Position numbers and translations under genes: made by a program
Notes under the pieces: generated by a model
Told to the model about the DNA's origin: nothing
Databases searched by the model: none
What the model saw: the letters and a program-made list of their open reading frames with translations, nothing else
Source: CAYVOV01 sp964453525
Lineage (GTDB): Bacteria; Chloroflexota; Dehalococcoidia; Dehalococcoidales; UBA2162
Direction: 5' to 3'
Assembly: GCA_964453525.1 (NCBI GenBank)
Contig: CAYVOV010000016.1
Coordinates: forward strand, 29,104 to 93,103
DNA length: 64,000 nucleotides
In this document: positions 1 through 9,409 of the stretch, piece by piece
How the letters are laid out: the number at the start of each line of letters is the position of its first letter
Position numbering within the stretch: the stretch's first letter is position 1

Positions 1-2
1 AC

Positions 3-863
3 GTGGTATTGCCGACTTTTATTGTAATTTTGATCGGCTTTTTATTCGGGAAAATAACAAAGATAAATATTGGGGCAGTAGTGGATGTTGTAATCTATAT
101 TGGTATGCCAGCCCTGGCGTTTACCTCCATGCTCGATAAGGAAATTGTCCTGATTGATGCCTCCAAGGTCTGGGCATCGGCGGTAATAATAATCCTGGGC
201 TGTGGATTATTCGCCTGGCTGGTATTCACACTAATCAGGCAGAAACATTCCGGGCTCTATGTGCCCATAGCCATGATGAACTCGGTAAATATCCCGTTTC
301 CCATTACTTATCTTGCCTTCGGTTCGGAAGGATTGTTTGCCGCAATCCTGTTTTATATTCCGCAGTCGCTACTCGCCTATACACTGGGCATTTTCGTGAT
401 AGCCGGCAAGAACTGGAAGGAAAATATTAAGGAAGTATTTAAAATCCCGCCGATTTATGCCGCTATCTTGGGACTGGTGCTCAACCTGGCTGATGTGACA
501 GTACCCGAGCTCGTCCTCAATCCGCTGAGCTTCATCGGTACCATGGTGATACCTCTTGTCCTGCTGGTACTCGGTTATAATCTGGCGAAGGTAAAACTCA
601 CCTCAATTCCGACAACTCTGCTGGCTTCTTTCCTGCGAGTGGGAGTAGGACTGGGGTTCGGTTTTCTTGTTGCCGGGCTGTTTAATCTGACCGGTGTCCT
701 GAGAGCGGTGGTAATCCTGGATTCAGCAATGCCGGCAGCGGCTACGGCTTCAATCCTGGCGACCAAGTACGATAATGAAGCCGAACTGGTGGCAAGTGTT
801 GTTTTCGTAACAACGGTGGCAAGCCTGGTGGTGATTCCGTTCCTGCTGAATATACTTACCTGA
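3..863 (+). CDS. AEC-family (auxin efflux carrier type) transporter, start at window edge
   Basis: The 286-residue reading frame is almost entirely hydrophobic, with about nine or ten predicted membrane segments. It matches the AEC/malonate-malate permease family in layout: an N-terminal hydrophobic half, a central loop and a C-terminal half carrying the motif DSAMPAAATASILA near residue 240. Family members export or import small organic anions across the inner membrane. The frame opens with a GTG two bases into the window. The family usually has about 300 residues, so a few N-terminal residues may lie outside. The substrate cannot be told from sequence. No partner gene follows; the next 450 bases hold repeats. 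Confidence 0.8.
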   Translation: MVLPTFIVILIGFLFGKITKINIGAVVDVVIYIGMPALAFTSMLDKEIVLIDASKVWASAVIIILGCGLFAWLVFTLIRQKHSGLYVPIAMMNSVNIPFPITYLAFGSEGLFAAILFYIPQSLLAYTLGIFVIAGKNWKENIKEVFKIPPIYAAILGLVLNLADVTVPELVLNPLSFIGTMVIPLVLLVLGYNLAKVKLTSIPTTLLASFLRVGVGLGFGFLVAGLFNLTGVLRAVVILDSAMPAAATASILATKYDNEAELVASVVFVTTVASLVVIPFLLNILT

Positions 864-966
864 TACCGGTTATCCGCCTGTACTCTCAGTCCCGGCAGCA
901 TTCTGGTTCTCGGCGTCCGGTTTTCACCTCCGGCGGTTTATTTCATCAGCTCCGTTTATAAAATAT

Positions 967-1022
967 CTATTCCCGCCCACCACCCTTTAATGAAAACTAA
1001 GAGGGGCTCCGCCCCTCTTAAA
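967..1022 (+). repeat. Short palindromic repeat, family A (copy 1)
   Basis: The unit reads CTATTCCCGCCCACC..CCCTTTAA followed by a hairpin AAGAGGGGC/GCCCCTCTT. Similar units occur at 4555, 11686 (inverted), 16018, 50859 (inverted) and 58895, always between genes. The hairpin could act as a bidirectional terminator. It is non-coding. Confidence 0.75.
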
Positions 1023-1039
1023 GTCCCCATTTTTTAATG

Positions 1040-1146
1040 TTATTCCCGCGAAAGCGGGAATCCAGAAAATCATCGCGTATCAGGTACTTGGATTCCCGTT
1101 CATGGTGAACCTTCAGGGCGAACCCGATCAGGTCGGGAATGACAAC
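1040..1146. repeat. Intergenic repeat, family B (copy 1)
   Basis: This stretch is built from nested palindromes around ATTCCCGCGAAAGCGGGAAT and ends with CGATCAGGTCGGGAATGACA. A second copy lies at 4629-4731. In both places it follows a family A unit by about 20 bases, so A and B travel as a pair here. The remainder of 1147-1313 shows nothing recognisable. Confidence 0.6.
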
Positions 1147-1313
1147 TTAATATTAATCAGCCTTAAATTTTTTAATCTGGGGCATAATTTTTCCCATGAA
1201 TTCCCATTAGATCTTGTTATCTGCGGGTGGTAATAACGGGCTCCGTAGTAGTACAGGCCGGTGTCGTCAAGCCTCTGACCGGTGAATTTTTTGTCAGTAG
1301 GAGCGTAGTAGGA

Positions 1314-1643
1314 CTATTTAGGTGAAGATATTACGACCTTCCAGTTGGCATCGTGTAATTCGTCTATACTAAATTTCCTTGAATAGATTAATTCTCCTCT
1401 TTCATTCTTCGCTTCAATTAGACAGTGAGTGAGAGTCCCAGGAATACCCTTCACTTTAACAATTTTGTCCGGTTCTATATATGTTGTTTTTTGTTCTTGA
1501 ATATAAATGGTTAATGCAGTGGCGGTTCGGTTTTCAATTCGCAGAGGAAGCGTAGGTTCACAGGCCAGAACAAAGAGTAATGCAATACCGAACAATACCG
1601 TTGGACCTAATAAAAGAAGTAGCCTTTTTCTTTGAGCTTTCAT
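1314..1643 (-). CDS. Small predicted lipoprotein
   Basis: The 109-residue product starts with a basic stretch (MKAQRKR), a hydrophobic run and a lipobox-like LFVLAC with Cys28, so it is probably lipidated and anchored outside the membrane. The mature part is a short beta-rich domain without a motif I recognise. It ends with SSPK just downstream of the UPF0182 gene start-to-stop region and is transcribed in the same direction, but it lies after that gene's stop by only 23 bases, so the two may be cotranscribed. The function is unknown. Confidence 0.6.
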   Translation of the reverse strand: MKAQRKRLLLLLGPTVLFGIALLFVLACEPTLPLRIENRTATALTIYIQEQKTTYIEPDKIVKVKGIPGTLTHCLIEAKNERGELIYSRKFSIDELHDANWKVVISSPK

Positions 1644-1666
1644 TGCTAATTAGAGTAAGAAATGTA

Positions 1667-4441
1667 TTACTCCCCGCCCGTCAGTTCCGCCAGTTGTTCG
1701 AGGACTTGCTGGAGGGATTTGAGTTCATCTCCGTAGCCGGCCCAGTTGCCTTCTCTCTGGTACTCCAGGGCTTTATCATAATGCTGCTGCGCCTGTTTGA
1801 TGAGTGCAGCGATATCTCCCGGTACCGGTTTTTCCGGCTCCCCTGGCTCAACAATGACCGGAGGCGGTTCTTCGGGTTCGGCGGGCGCTTCTCCGGCGCC
1901 GAAGATGGCTTCCAGACTCTCTGTCAGCGTGGGCATCATAACTATGCTTTCACCGGCGGCAACGATAACCCGCTTCAGTTCCGGCAGTCCGCCGCCTTCC
2001 GCCTGGAGAAAGACTGGCTCCACATAGAGGATTGACTCACCGAGGGGAATAAGCAGCAGGTTGCCGCGGATTACGTTGGAGCCGCCGCGACCCCACAGGG
2101 CAAGCTGCTCGGTGATGACGGTGTCCTGCCCGATGCGGTTTTCAATCTGACTGGGGCCGACCACCAGGGCGTCTTTGGGAAAGTTATAGGCAAGCAGCTT
2201 CCCGTAATACTCTCCATCGCAGCGGGCGGCAAGCCAGCCGACGGTGTTATTCTTTTTTGCCGGATTAAAGGGAAGCATCAGCAGGAATTCCTCCATTTCC
2301 TCGCCAGGCAGCTGCATGATGACGTAATAGGGCTCCAACAGCTGCTCTCCGCCAAAGTAGACCTCCTTGGGTATCGACCACAGGTCTTCCTTGTTATAAA
2401 ATACCCTGACATCGCGCATGTGGTAGGTCTGGTATACCGACGCCTGGATGTTGAACATATCCTCGGGGTAGCGGAGGTGAGTACGTATGCTATCGGGCAT
2501 ACTTTCCATCGGTGTAAACAGGTCGGGGAAGATTGCCCGGTAAGTATTGATAAGGGCGTCTTCGGGGTCGGTCACGTAGAAGGTAACGTCGCCGTTGTAG
2601 GCATCAATAACGGCTTTAACGCTGTTGCGGATATAGTTAAGGTTACTGGCGATAGGCGTTGAATAGGGATAGCGGCCGCTTGTCGTATAGGCGTCCTGTA
2701 TCCAGAACAGTCTGCCATCGGCTATTACCAGGTAGGGATCACTATCCAGGCTCAGGAATGGCGCCAGGTGGCTGACTCTCTCCCTGATGTTCCTGTAGTA
2801 GATTACCTTGCTTTCGGGAGTAAGTTCACCGCTGATGAGAATATTGAAATCGCCGAGTTGCCAGGCATATACAAGCCGGCGAATGAAGCCATTCAGACTG
2901 ATTCCGCCTTCACCCCGGTAAGTACCAAAGACGTTTTCTTCACCGCTCGGGTAATCGAATTCCTGGGTATTCGTCTTCGCTATCACGTAGTCATTCGTCT
3001 TTTCCCCGAAGTATATCCCGGGCTGTTCTATATTAGGCTCACCAACCGGTGGTATATCCTTCACCAGCAGTACCGGCAAACCCTCAGTACCGATTTCGTT
3101 AACCGGGCTGAGGGTGAGGCCGTAGCCGTGAGTATAAACCAGGCGGCGGTTTACCCAGGTCTGGGCCTCTCCGGGGAGCTTTTCCACAGAGAGCTCACGT
3201 GCTGAAAGCATAACCTGCCGGTATTCACCGTCTATCGTATAACGGTCAACATCAACGTCATTGAAGTCATAATAAGGCCTGAGGGACTGTATATGGTTGT
3301 AGGTGTCTTTCAGAGGACGGTGGTCCCACAGCCTGATATTGCTCAATGTTACATCGTTTTCAGATATATCCTGAGAGGTGGGCATATTCTCGGCGGGAAA
3401 CGGCTCCTCCTCAAGCCGGTTCAACCCGAAAGCTTCCCTTGTGTACTGAATATTGTATTCGATGTAAGGCGTTTCCTTGGCAAGCTCATTCGGGGTCACC
3501 TGAAAGCGCTGTATCAGGGCAGGATAAATGCCCGTGATCAGGATAGCCGCCACAATCCACGCTCCGAGGCCATAGAGAGGCAGGCGGTAATTGCGCCGCC
3601 ATATCGTGATAAGGACAACCACTACCAGGCTGAGCACCACAACGAATAGAATCCACCGCGCCGGAAGCCTGGCATTCAGGTCGGCATAGCTGGCGCCAAA
3701 CATTACAACGTGCTTGGAAAAAACGAGTTCCCATATGCCGAGCCAGTAGCCCCAGGCGAAGAGGCCGAGAATGGCGGCAATCAGCCCGCCGATATGAGCC
3801 AGGACCGGCCGGGCGAAGTCGAATTTCCGCCGCTGGACTCCATAGCTGACTAGGTATACGGCGGCGCTGCCAAGGGCGGTTATAATCAGCGCGCCGAGCA
3901 GCCAACCACGTACCATATTCAGATAGGGCAGTGAGAACATGTAAAAGCCAATCTCTCTCTGGAAAACGGGGTCGGTAATGCCGAAGGGCTGCCAGTTGAA
4001 AAAGCGCAGTATCAGCTCCCAGTTTCCCTGCGCAATAAGACCGAATATCAGGCTGAGTAAACCTGTCCCGAGGAGAACACCCAGCCTCATTACCGATTGC
4101 AACTGGCGGACTATCGCCCAGGGCCAGACTGTTGCCTCGGTCTTGGGCACGAGGCGTGTTGCCAGCACCAGGTTGCCGAGAAACAGTGCGGCAAAGATAA
4201 TCGCTGCCAGGAAGAAGATAAGAACCCTTGTTCCCAGTATCTTCATATAGACGGAGCCGTAGCCTAGGTTGCTGAACCAGAGCCACTCGGTATAGAATCC
4301 TTTACCGACGCTTAGAATAATAAAGAGAACAACGAGTCCGAATACTAACCAGAGCCACCTGGCGGCTGTCCAGCCGGAAAGACGGGACTTGTCTTTGTCC
4401 TCGGGGAACCAGCGCTGCCATTGTTTTTCAAATGAGTCCAA
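1667..4441 (-). CDS. UPF0182 family membrane protein
   Basis: This is a large protein of about 924 residues. It has seven or so hydrophobic segments in the N-terminal 300 residues and a long soluble C-terminal part that is probably extracytoplasmic. This architecture and segments such as the NDVTLSNIRLWDHRPL motif are typical of UPF0182, known from actinobacteria, cyanobacteria and Dehalococcoides. The family function is not established. The C-terminus has a Glu/Pro-rich linker followed by a helical tail. I place the start at a TTG at 4441 because it sits 7 bases after AGAGGTGA; an in-frame ATG at 4492 would add 17 residues but has no clear ribosome binding site. Confidence 0.85.
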   Translation of the reverse strand: MDSFEKQWQRWFPEDKDKSRLSGWTAARWLWLVFGLVVLFIILSVGKGFYTEWLWFSNLGYGSVYMKILGTRVLIFFLAAIIFAALFLGNLVLATRLVPKTEATVWPWAIVRQLQSVMRLGVLLGTGLLSLIFGLIAQGNWELILRFFNWQPFGITDPVFQREIGFYMFSLPYLNMVRGWLLGALIITALGSAAVYLVSYGVQRRKFDFARPVLAHIGGLIAAILGLFAWGYWLGIWELVFSKHVVMFGASYADLNARLPARWILFVVVLSLVVVVLITIWRRNYRLPLYGLGAWIVAAILITGIYPALIQRFQVTPNELAKETPYIEYNIQYTREAFGLNRLEEEPFPAENMPTSQDISENDVTLSNIRLWDHRPLKDTYNHIQSLRPYYDFNDVDVDRYTIDGEYRQVMLSARELSVEKLPGEAQTWVNRRLVYTHGYGLTLSPVNEIGTEGLPVLLVKDIPPVGEPNIEQPGIYFGEKTNDYVIAKTNTQEFDYPSGEENVFGTYRGEGGISLNGFIRRLVYAWQLGDFNILISGELTPESKVIYYRNIRERVSHLAPFLSLDSDPYLVIADGRLFWIQDAYTTSGRYPYSTPIASNLNYIRNSVKAVIDAYNGDVTFYVTDPEDALINTYRAIFPDLFTPMESMPDSIRTHLRYPEDMFNIQASVYQTYHMRDVRVFYNKEDLWSIPKEVYFGGEQLLEPYYVIMQLPGEEMEEFLLMLPFNPAKKNNTVGWLAARCDGEYYGKLLAYNFPKDALVVGPSQIENRIGQDTVITEQLALWGRGGSNVIRGNLLLIPLGESILYVEPVFLQAEGGGLPELKRVIVAAGESIVMMPTLTESLEAIFGAGEAPAEPEEPPPVIVEPGEPEKPVPGDIAALIKQAQQHYDKALEYQREGNWAGYGDELKSLQQVLEQLAELTGGE

Positions 4442-4554
4442 TTTGCATTCACCTCTAACTGCAAGATAGCATACCCCATCAGCAGCGGTCAATTCGGTGA
4501 CTCATAGTCTCTGCTGAACCTGTTATGTATCAGGGAGCCCGCCTCTCATTTATA

Positions 4555-4611
4555 TCTATTCCCGCCCGCCGCCCTCAAGGAAGTATAAGAGGGGCTCTGC
4601 CCCTCTTAAAA
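4555..4611 (+). repeat. Short palindromic repeat, family A (copy 2)
   Basis: It has the same layout as the copy at 967: CTATTCCCGCCCGCCGCCCT, a short spacer, then a GAGGGGC/GCCCCTC hairpin. It lies upstream of the UPF0182 gene. Confidence 0.75.
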
Positions 4612-4628
4612 ACACTCCTACTCTAATA

Positions 4629-4731
4629 TGTCATTCCCGCGAAAGCTTGCCCCGTACTTGATACGGGGCGGGAATCCAGGTTGGTGTGGACAAGCGAAAT
4701 TTCTGGATTCCCGATCAGGTCGGGAATGACA
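4629..4731. repeat. Intergenic repeat, family B (copy 2)
   Basis: It begins TCATTCCCGCGAAAGC and ends GATCAGGTCGGGAATGACA, like the copy at 1040. The centre differs between copies and contains an extra palindrome around CCCCGTACTTGATACGGGG. Confidence 0.6.
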
Positions 4732-4864
4732 TTTTTTATTTCTAGACGGGCTTATGTTTTAAAAAGTTAAGACTTTATTCCTGCAACAATACCCCATGTT
4801 ATATAAGTTATATAAAATACTAATCTCTAATATCTGAATACTAAATGGCGTCGTATTATTATGT

Positions 4865-4893
4865 TTGACGGAACAGGATTGTGTTATTATAAT
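4865..4893 (+). promoter_or_regulatory. Predicted sigma-70 promoter for the small membrane protein genes
   Basis: TTGACG at 4865-4870 is followed after exactly 17 bases by a perfect TATAAT at 4888-4893. Transcription would begin near 4900, leaving a leader of about 85 bases before the ATG at 4984. It is one of the two best promoter matches I saw in the window. Confidence 0.7.
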
Positions 4894-4983
4894 GCCTTTT
4901 ATGATGGTTCATAGATAAGCAAATGTTATATTACTTAAACAGCCAATTTCCATAGGCGATTATTTGGCAGTTCCGGGGTCATA

Positions 4984-5271
4984 ATGAATCAAACAAGCAT
5001 CGAGATTTTAACAGCGATAGGTGTTTTAGTATTAGGAATCTGTGTGTTTTTATACATCGATAGATTTAACCGATGGTGGATGAGATTATCTGTTTTACTT
5101 GTGAAATATATTCCGTGGGCTGATGTCTCAGATGATGAAGTGGATAGAATGCTAAAGAAAGCCGGGAACACCTGGCATGACAAAATATTTGTATGGTTAG
5201 GTAAGTTAATAGGGATAGTATTTGTTATTGGGGGAATACTGGGTATACTTTTAACTTTGCTTTCAAAATAA
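4984..5271 (+). CDS. Small membrane protein, unknown function
   Basis: The 95-residue product has a hydrophobic segment at about residues 8-27, a charged middle portion (DVSDDEVDRMLKKAGN) and a second hydrophobic segment near the C-terminus. I do not recognise a family. A strong promoter lies upstream and a second small membrane protein gene follows 67 bases later. Local composition is more AT-rich than the flanking genes. Confidence 0.55.
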   Translation: MNQTSIEILTAIGVLVLGICVFLYIDRFNRWWMRLSVLLVKYIPWADVSDDEVDRMLKKAGNTWHDKIFVWLGKLIGIVFVIGGILGILLTLLSK

Positions 5272-5338
5272 TCTAACTAAGTGCTTTAATGCCACGCTTA
5301 TGACATTTAATATCATTTTAGGTTAATTTTCGATAATA

Positions 5339-5542
5339 GTGATGAGTAAGTTTGCGAGAATTATGTCTGTTGTAGGACTGGTATTTTTAATTGCCGGCGT
5401 GACAGGTCTGGTGAATACATTTACGAACTCCGAATTGACAGGCACCCAATGGCTTTACGAGATTATTAAGTGGAGTGCTGCAACAGCAAATGGTCTCATA
5501 ATTACTTCTTTTATCCTTTATAGATTGATCATAAAACGATAA
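5339..5542 (+). CDS. Small membrane protein, unknown function
   Basis: The 67-residue product has two hydrophobic stretches, about residues 9-26 and 47-63, with a short polar loop containing TNSELTGTQW. It is the last gene before a clear intrinsic terminator and probably shares the promoter at 4865. It could start at the overlapping GTG or ATG codons at 5339-5344; no strong ribosome binding site is present. I recognise no family. Confidence 0.45.
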   Translation: MMSKFARIMSVVGLVFLIAGVTGLVNTFTNSELTGTQWLYEIIKWSAATANGLIITSFILYRLIIKR

Positions 5543-5568
5543 GGTACTAAATCATTAGAAATGGGATT

Positions 5569-5590
5569 AAAGGGGCGTAGGCCCCTTTTT
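5569..5590 (+). terminator. Intrinsic terminator
   Basis: AAGGGGC and GCCCCTT form a stem with a four-base loop (GTAG), followed by a run of T. It lies 26 bases after the stop codon at 5542. Confidence 0.8.
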
Positions 5591-5786
5591 AATTTTCCTC
5601 CTTACCTTTATCGAAGGGAAGAGGGTCAGGCCTGCCCGCCGCACGAGGCTTCGGCAGGCGGGGGGATAGGTTCCCTTATAAATACTAAATAAACTGGGTA
5701 ATTTCAAGAATGACGGATTTCCCTCGTGTGCAATCTGCTTGCCCGTCCTGACGTGCTTGGACTATAATTGAAGCTGGGGGGTTGTT

Positions 5787-6941
5787 ATGACACAGGGATT
5801 TAAGGCTGGAAATACACGCCCTGATATTGACCTTTACTGGCTTAAAACATACACCTATGAGATGGGGGCTATCCGTCCACCGAGCGAGGGCGGCAGCGCC
5901 TCGCTGCTGCTCAGAGTGACAAGGAACTGCCCCTGGAGCAGGTGTACTTTCTGCTATGCCAGGATGTATAACCACCAGAAGTTCGAATTGAGGCCGGTAG
6001 CCGAGGTAAAGGCCGATAGCGATGCCGTAAAGGCAATCGCCGATGAACTGAAATCACTCTCCTGGAAGCTCGGTCACGGCGGTAAAGTGGAGCCGCTGGC
6101 GGTAATCCTCCAGAACAACCTGCTGAACGCTGGCGTCCTGGACGAGCATGGGCAGAGGAACGTGCATTGCGTTGTTAATGTCTTTAACTGGCTCTGCTCC
6201 GGTGGAAGGACGGTGTTCCTCCAGGATGCCGATACCCTGATTATGCCGACCGACCAGCTTATCGAAGTGATAAGGTATCTCAGGGAGCAATTTCCCGATA
6301 TCGAGAGGATTACCTCTTATGCAAGGTCGAAGACGGTTTCAAAAAAACCACCTGAGGAACTTGCCAGGCTCCGCCAGGTAGGCCTCGCCCGGTTACATGT
6401 TGGCATGGAGACCGGCGATGATGAGCTGCTGAAGTTTATTGACAAGGGAGTCACTGCCGAGGGACATATTCTGGCCGGGAAGAAGGCTATGGAAGCAGGT
6501 TTTGAGCTTTCCGAGTACGTCATGCCTGGCCTGGGCGGCACGAAAATGTGGAAACAGCACGCTGAAAATACAGCCCGGGTACTGAATGAGATAAATCCCC
6601 ACTTCATCAGGATGAGACCTTATGTGCCGGGACGGAACACACCTCTCTATGAAGCCTATAAAAAGGGTGAATTCGAGCTTACCTCAGCCTACGACCGACT
6701 CCTTGAAATCGGGCTGCTGATAAAAAACCTGGATGTTACCTCAAGGGTATGTTTCGACCATAACTATAATACGCTTTACCGTTCGGGCAACACCCTCGTT
6801 CCGTTGATGTCGCATGACTATAACGGTTATAAATTCCCCGAGGAAAAAGAGACCGTACTGGAGCTTATAAACAAAGGGCTTCAGATGGATGAAGGCGTCT
6901 TATTCGATGTAAGGCAGGGTGCCGGAATACTCGGGATATGA
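5787..6941 (+). CDS. Radical SAM protein
   Basis: The product has 384 residues. The cluster motif is CPWSRCTFC (Cys48, Cys53, Cys56), the CX4CX2C variant seen in one branch of radical SAM proteins, so it should bind a [4Fe-4S] cluster and cleave S-adenosylmethionine. A glycine-rich stretch (EYVMPGLGG near residue 247) and the QDADTL and RLHVGMETGDDELL segments match the usual barrel of such enzymes. There is no B12-binding domain at the N-terminus. The start is an ATG after a run of G. The NuoE-like gene follows after 33 bases, so it may head that operon. The substrate is unknown. Confidence 0.8.
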   Translation: MTQGFKAGNTRPDIDLYWLKTYTYEMGAIRPPSEGGSASLLLRVTRNCPWSRCTFCYARMYNHQKFELRPVAEVKADSDAVKAIADELKSLSWKLGHGGKVEPLAVILQNNLLNAGVLDEHGQRNVHCVVNVFNWLCSGGRTVFLQDADTLIMPTDQLIEVIRYLREQFPDIERITSYARSKTVSKKPPEELARLRQVGLARLHVGMETGDDELLKFIDKGVTAEGHILAGKKAMEAGFELSEYVMPGLGGTKMWKQHAENTARVLNEINPHFIRMRPYVPGRNTPLYEAYKKGEFELTSAYDRLLEIGLLIKNLDVTSRVCFDHNYNTLYRSGNTLVPLMSHDYNGYKFPEEKETVLELINKGLQMDEGVLFDVRQGAGILGI

Positions 6942-6974
6942 GCCCTCCACAGCCGATGTGATAAAAGGTGATAG

Positions 6975-7496
6975 ATGACGGAGAAACAGAAAGAGATTAC
7001 GGAGGAAGCTGCGGCTCAGGAGGAAACGTTAAAGGTTCTGAAAGGATTCAGCAAAAAGAAGGGAAACCTGATACCCATTCTGCAAAAGGTCCAGGAAAAG
7101 CTCGGTTATCTTCCCCGTGAAGCTATGATTGAGATTGCCCGGTTCCTCGGCATTTCGGATATAGAAGTCTACAGCGTTGTCACCTTTTACAATCAGTTCC
7201 GCCTCAACCCGCCCGGAAAGCATTCGATAAGAGTTTGCCTGGGGACGGCCTGTCACATGAAGGGCGGCTATATTACCCTTGATGCCTGGAAGAGAAGGCT
7301 CAACATCGATGTCAGGCAGACCACCCCTGACCGCGAGTTCGACCTCGATAGAGTTGCCTGTGTCGGCTGCTGCGTTATGGCGCCGGTAACCGTGATTGAC
7401 AGTAAACCTGAAGGCCAGGTCGAGCCGACAAAGGTAGACGGCATACTGCTGGCATTTGAACGCGAGAGGGAGCAGGAAGGAAAGAAAAACGGGTGA
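6975..7496 (+). CDS. NuoE-like [2Fe-2S] subunit of an NAD(P)H-oxidising module
   Basis: The 173-residue protein is of the 24-kDa NuoE/HoxE/HydC type: a helical N-terminus (the PILQKVQEKLGYLP motif) and a thioredoxin-like domain. That domain carries the four cysteines of a [2Fe-2S] cluster in CLGTACHMKGG and ACVGCCVMAP. It would pass electrons to or from the FMN of the NuoF-like partner encoded next. Its stop overlaps the GTG start of that gene (GTGA), indicating translational coupling. No other complex I subunits are nearby. The module may belong to a bifurcating dehydrogenase, a hydrogenase or a BamG-type complex. Confidence 0.88.
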   Translation: MTEKQKEITEEAAAQEETLKVLKGFSKKKGNLIPILQKVQEKLGYLPREAMIEIARFLGISDIEVYSVVTFYNQFRLNPPGKHSIRVCLGTACHMKGGYITLDAWKRRLNIDVRQTTPDREFDLDRVACVGCCVMAPVTVIDSKPEGQVEPTKVDGILLAFEREREQEGKKNG

Positions 7497-9409
7497 AAGT
7501 AACTGAACCTGAGACTATAGCTGCCGCCTTCCGGGAGATTAAGGAAAAAGCGCAGTCCCGCTGGCAGGAGATGCGGGAGAGCGGAAAGCCGTTCATCCTG
7601 GTGGGTGCCGCCACCTGCGGGCGGGCTGCCGGCGCTCTTGATGTGCTGAAGGTGCTGAAAGCCGAGGTGAAGAAGCAGGGCATCGACTGTCCGGTTATCG
7701 AGGTCGGCTGTATGGGGCACTGTTATGCCGAACCGCTGGTGATTGTAAGCAAGCCTGGATATCCCGCGATATGCTACGGGCGTGTAAATGAGGTGATAGC
7801 GGAGCGGCTGATAAGGGATTTTGTCCTCGGTGATGACCCTTGCCTTGAGTTCGTCCTCGGTGCCTTTGAGGAGAACAACCTCGTTCCCAGCTTCCGGGAC
7901 TTCCCGCGGGCTGAGTATGAGCAGAAAGTAATACTGAAGAACTGCGGTCACCTTGACCCGGAAGAAATAGATAACTATATCAGTAATGGCGGCTATTCCG
8001 CTCTGGTTAGAGCACTGCAGATGAAGCCTGCTGAGGTCATTGCCGAGGTGGAGAAATCGGGACTGAGAGGCAGGGGCGGTGCTGGTTTTCCCACCGGGCA
8101 GAAATGGCAGATTTGCCGTGACGCTCCGGGCAGGACAAAATACGTTGTCTGTAACGCCGATGAGGGCGACCCCGGTGCCTTTATGGACCGGGTCATTCTG
8201 GAGAGTGACCCGCATTCGGTGCTGGAAGGAATGATAATCGCCGGCTATGCCATCGGCGCCCGCCAGGGCTATATCTATGTCCGCGCCGAATACCCTCTGG
8301 CGGTACACCGGGTGGAGGTTGCTCTGAAGCAGGCGAAAAAGCTTGGCCTGCTGGGCAGGAATATTCTCGGCAGCGGTTACAGTTTCAGTATAGAACTGTT
8401 TCAGGGCTCCGGCGCTTTCGTCTGCGGTGAGGAGACCGCTCTTATCGCTTCTCTTGAGGGAGAAGCCGGTATGCCTCACCACCGCCCTCCATACCCGGCG
8501 GTTAGAGGACTGAACGGAAAGCCGACCCTGATTAATAATGTAAAAACCCTGGCGAATATCCGCCATATAATTGAAAAGGGCGCCGAATGGTTTGCCGGTA
8601 TCGGCACCGAAGGCAGCAAAGGGACGGCTGTTTTTGCCCTGGCCGGCAAGATTGTCAATACCGGGCTTATCGAAGTGCCGATGGGCACCACTCTGCGACA
8701 GGTCATCTATGATGTCGGCAGCGGCATTCCGGAAGGCAGGAAATTCAAAGCGGTGCAGATTGGCGGTCCCTCCGGCGGCTGTCTGCCCGAATCGGCCCTC
8801 GATTTACCAATCGATTTCGATTCTCTCAGGGATGCCGGGGCGATGATGGGCTCGGGCGGGATGGTTGTGCTCGATGAGGACGACTGCATGGTGGAGATAG
8901 CCCGCTACTTCCTTGAATTCACCCAGAACGAGTCCTGCGGTAAGTGCACGATGTGCCGCCTGGGAACGAAACAGATGCTGGAAATACTGGACGATATTGT
9001 CTGCGGAGAGGGTAAGATGGGCGACCTGGAGGTACTTACCGCACTGGCTGAAGACGTGAAAGCGGGCTCTCTCTGCGGTCTGGGAAAAACGGCTCCAAAT
9101 CCGGTGCTGAGTACCCTGCGGTATTTCAGGGACGAGTATGAAGCCCATATTCTGGAAGGGCGGTGCCCGGCGCTGATGTGCCTGCCGCTGATTGCCTACT
9201 ATATACTTCGCGATAAGTGCGAGCGCTCCTGCGATGCCTGCATCGGTACCTGTACCGTCGAGGCGATTTCCCCCGATAAGCAGAGAATCAAGGTCATCGA
9301 CCAGGAAAAATGTGTCAAGTGCGGTACCTGCCTTACCAGCTGTCCCATTCAATACAATGCTATTGTCAAACTGTCACCTCCCAGCGAGGTACCGGCTGCG
9401 AAGAAATGA
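7493..9409 (+). CDS. NuoF-like NADH-binding flavoprotein with C-terminal ferredoxin domain
   Basis: The product has 638 residues with three parts. An N-terminal thioredoxin-like [2Fe-2S] domain covers about residues 20-125 (GAATCG, VGCMGHC). The NADH/FMN domain contains GRGGAGFPTGQKW near residue 195 and a [4Fe-4S] site CGKCTMCRLGT near 482. A C-terminal segment has two [4Fe-4S] motifs, CERSCDACIGTC near 575 and CVKCGTCLTSCP near 605. This is the layout of HydB/HndC and related bifurcating flavoproteins, and of BamH in class II benzoyl-CoA reductase complexes. The GTG start overlaps the previous stop, and the stop overlaps the next ATG. Confidence 0.9.
   Translation: MKVTEPETIAAAFREIKEKAQSRWQEMRESGKPFILVGAATCGRAAGALDVLKVLKAEVKKQGIDCPVIEVGCMGHCYAEPLVIVSKPGYPAICYGRVNEVIAERLIRDFVLGDDPCLEFVLGAFEENNLVPSFRDFPRAEYEQKVILKNCGHLDPEEIDNYISNGGYSALVRALQMKPAEVIAEVEKSGLRGRGGAGFPTGQKWQICRDAPGRTKYVVCNADEGDPGAFMDRVILESDPHSVLEGMIIAGYAIGARQGYIYVRAEYPLAVHRVEVALKQAKKLGLLGRNILGSGYSFSIELFQGSGAFVCGEETALIASLEGEAGMPHHRPPYPAVRGLNGKPTLINNVKTLANIRHIIEKGAEWFAGIGTEGSKGTAVFALAGKIVNTGLIEVPMGTTLRQVIYDVGSGIPEGRKFKAVQIGGPSGGCLPESALDLPIDFDSLRDAGAMMGSGGMVVLDEDDCMVEIARYFLEFTQNESCGKCTMCRLGTKQMLEILDDIVCGEGKMGDLEVLTALAEDVKAGSLCGLGKTAPNPVLSTLRYFRDEYEAHILEGRCPALMCLPLIAYYILRDKCERSCDACIGTCTVEAISPDKQRIKVIDQEKCVKCGTCLTSCPIQYNAIVKLSPPSEVPAAKK

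Noticed and set aside
3486..4286. Open frame of 266 codons inside the UPF0182 gene
   Set aside because: It is on the same strand in another frame and its translation has no membrane or domain pattern, whereas the UPF0182 frame is well supported.
7268..8566. Long open frame on the - strand (432 codons)
   Set aside because: It lies wholly antisense to the NuoE/NuoF-like genes, has no recognisable domain, and is explained by the codon bias of the + strand genes.
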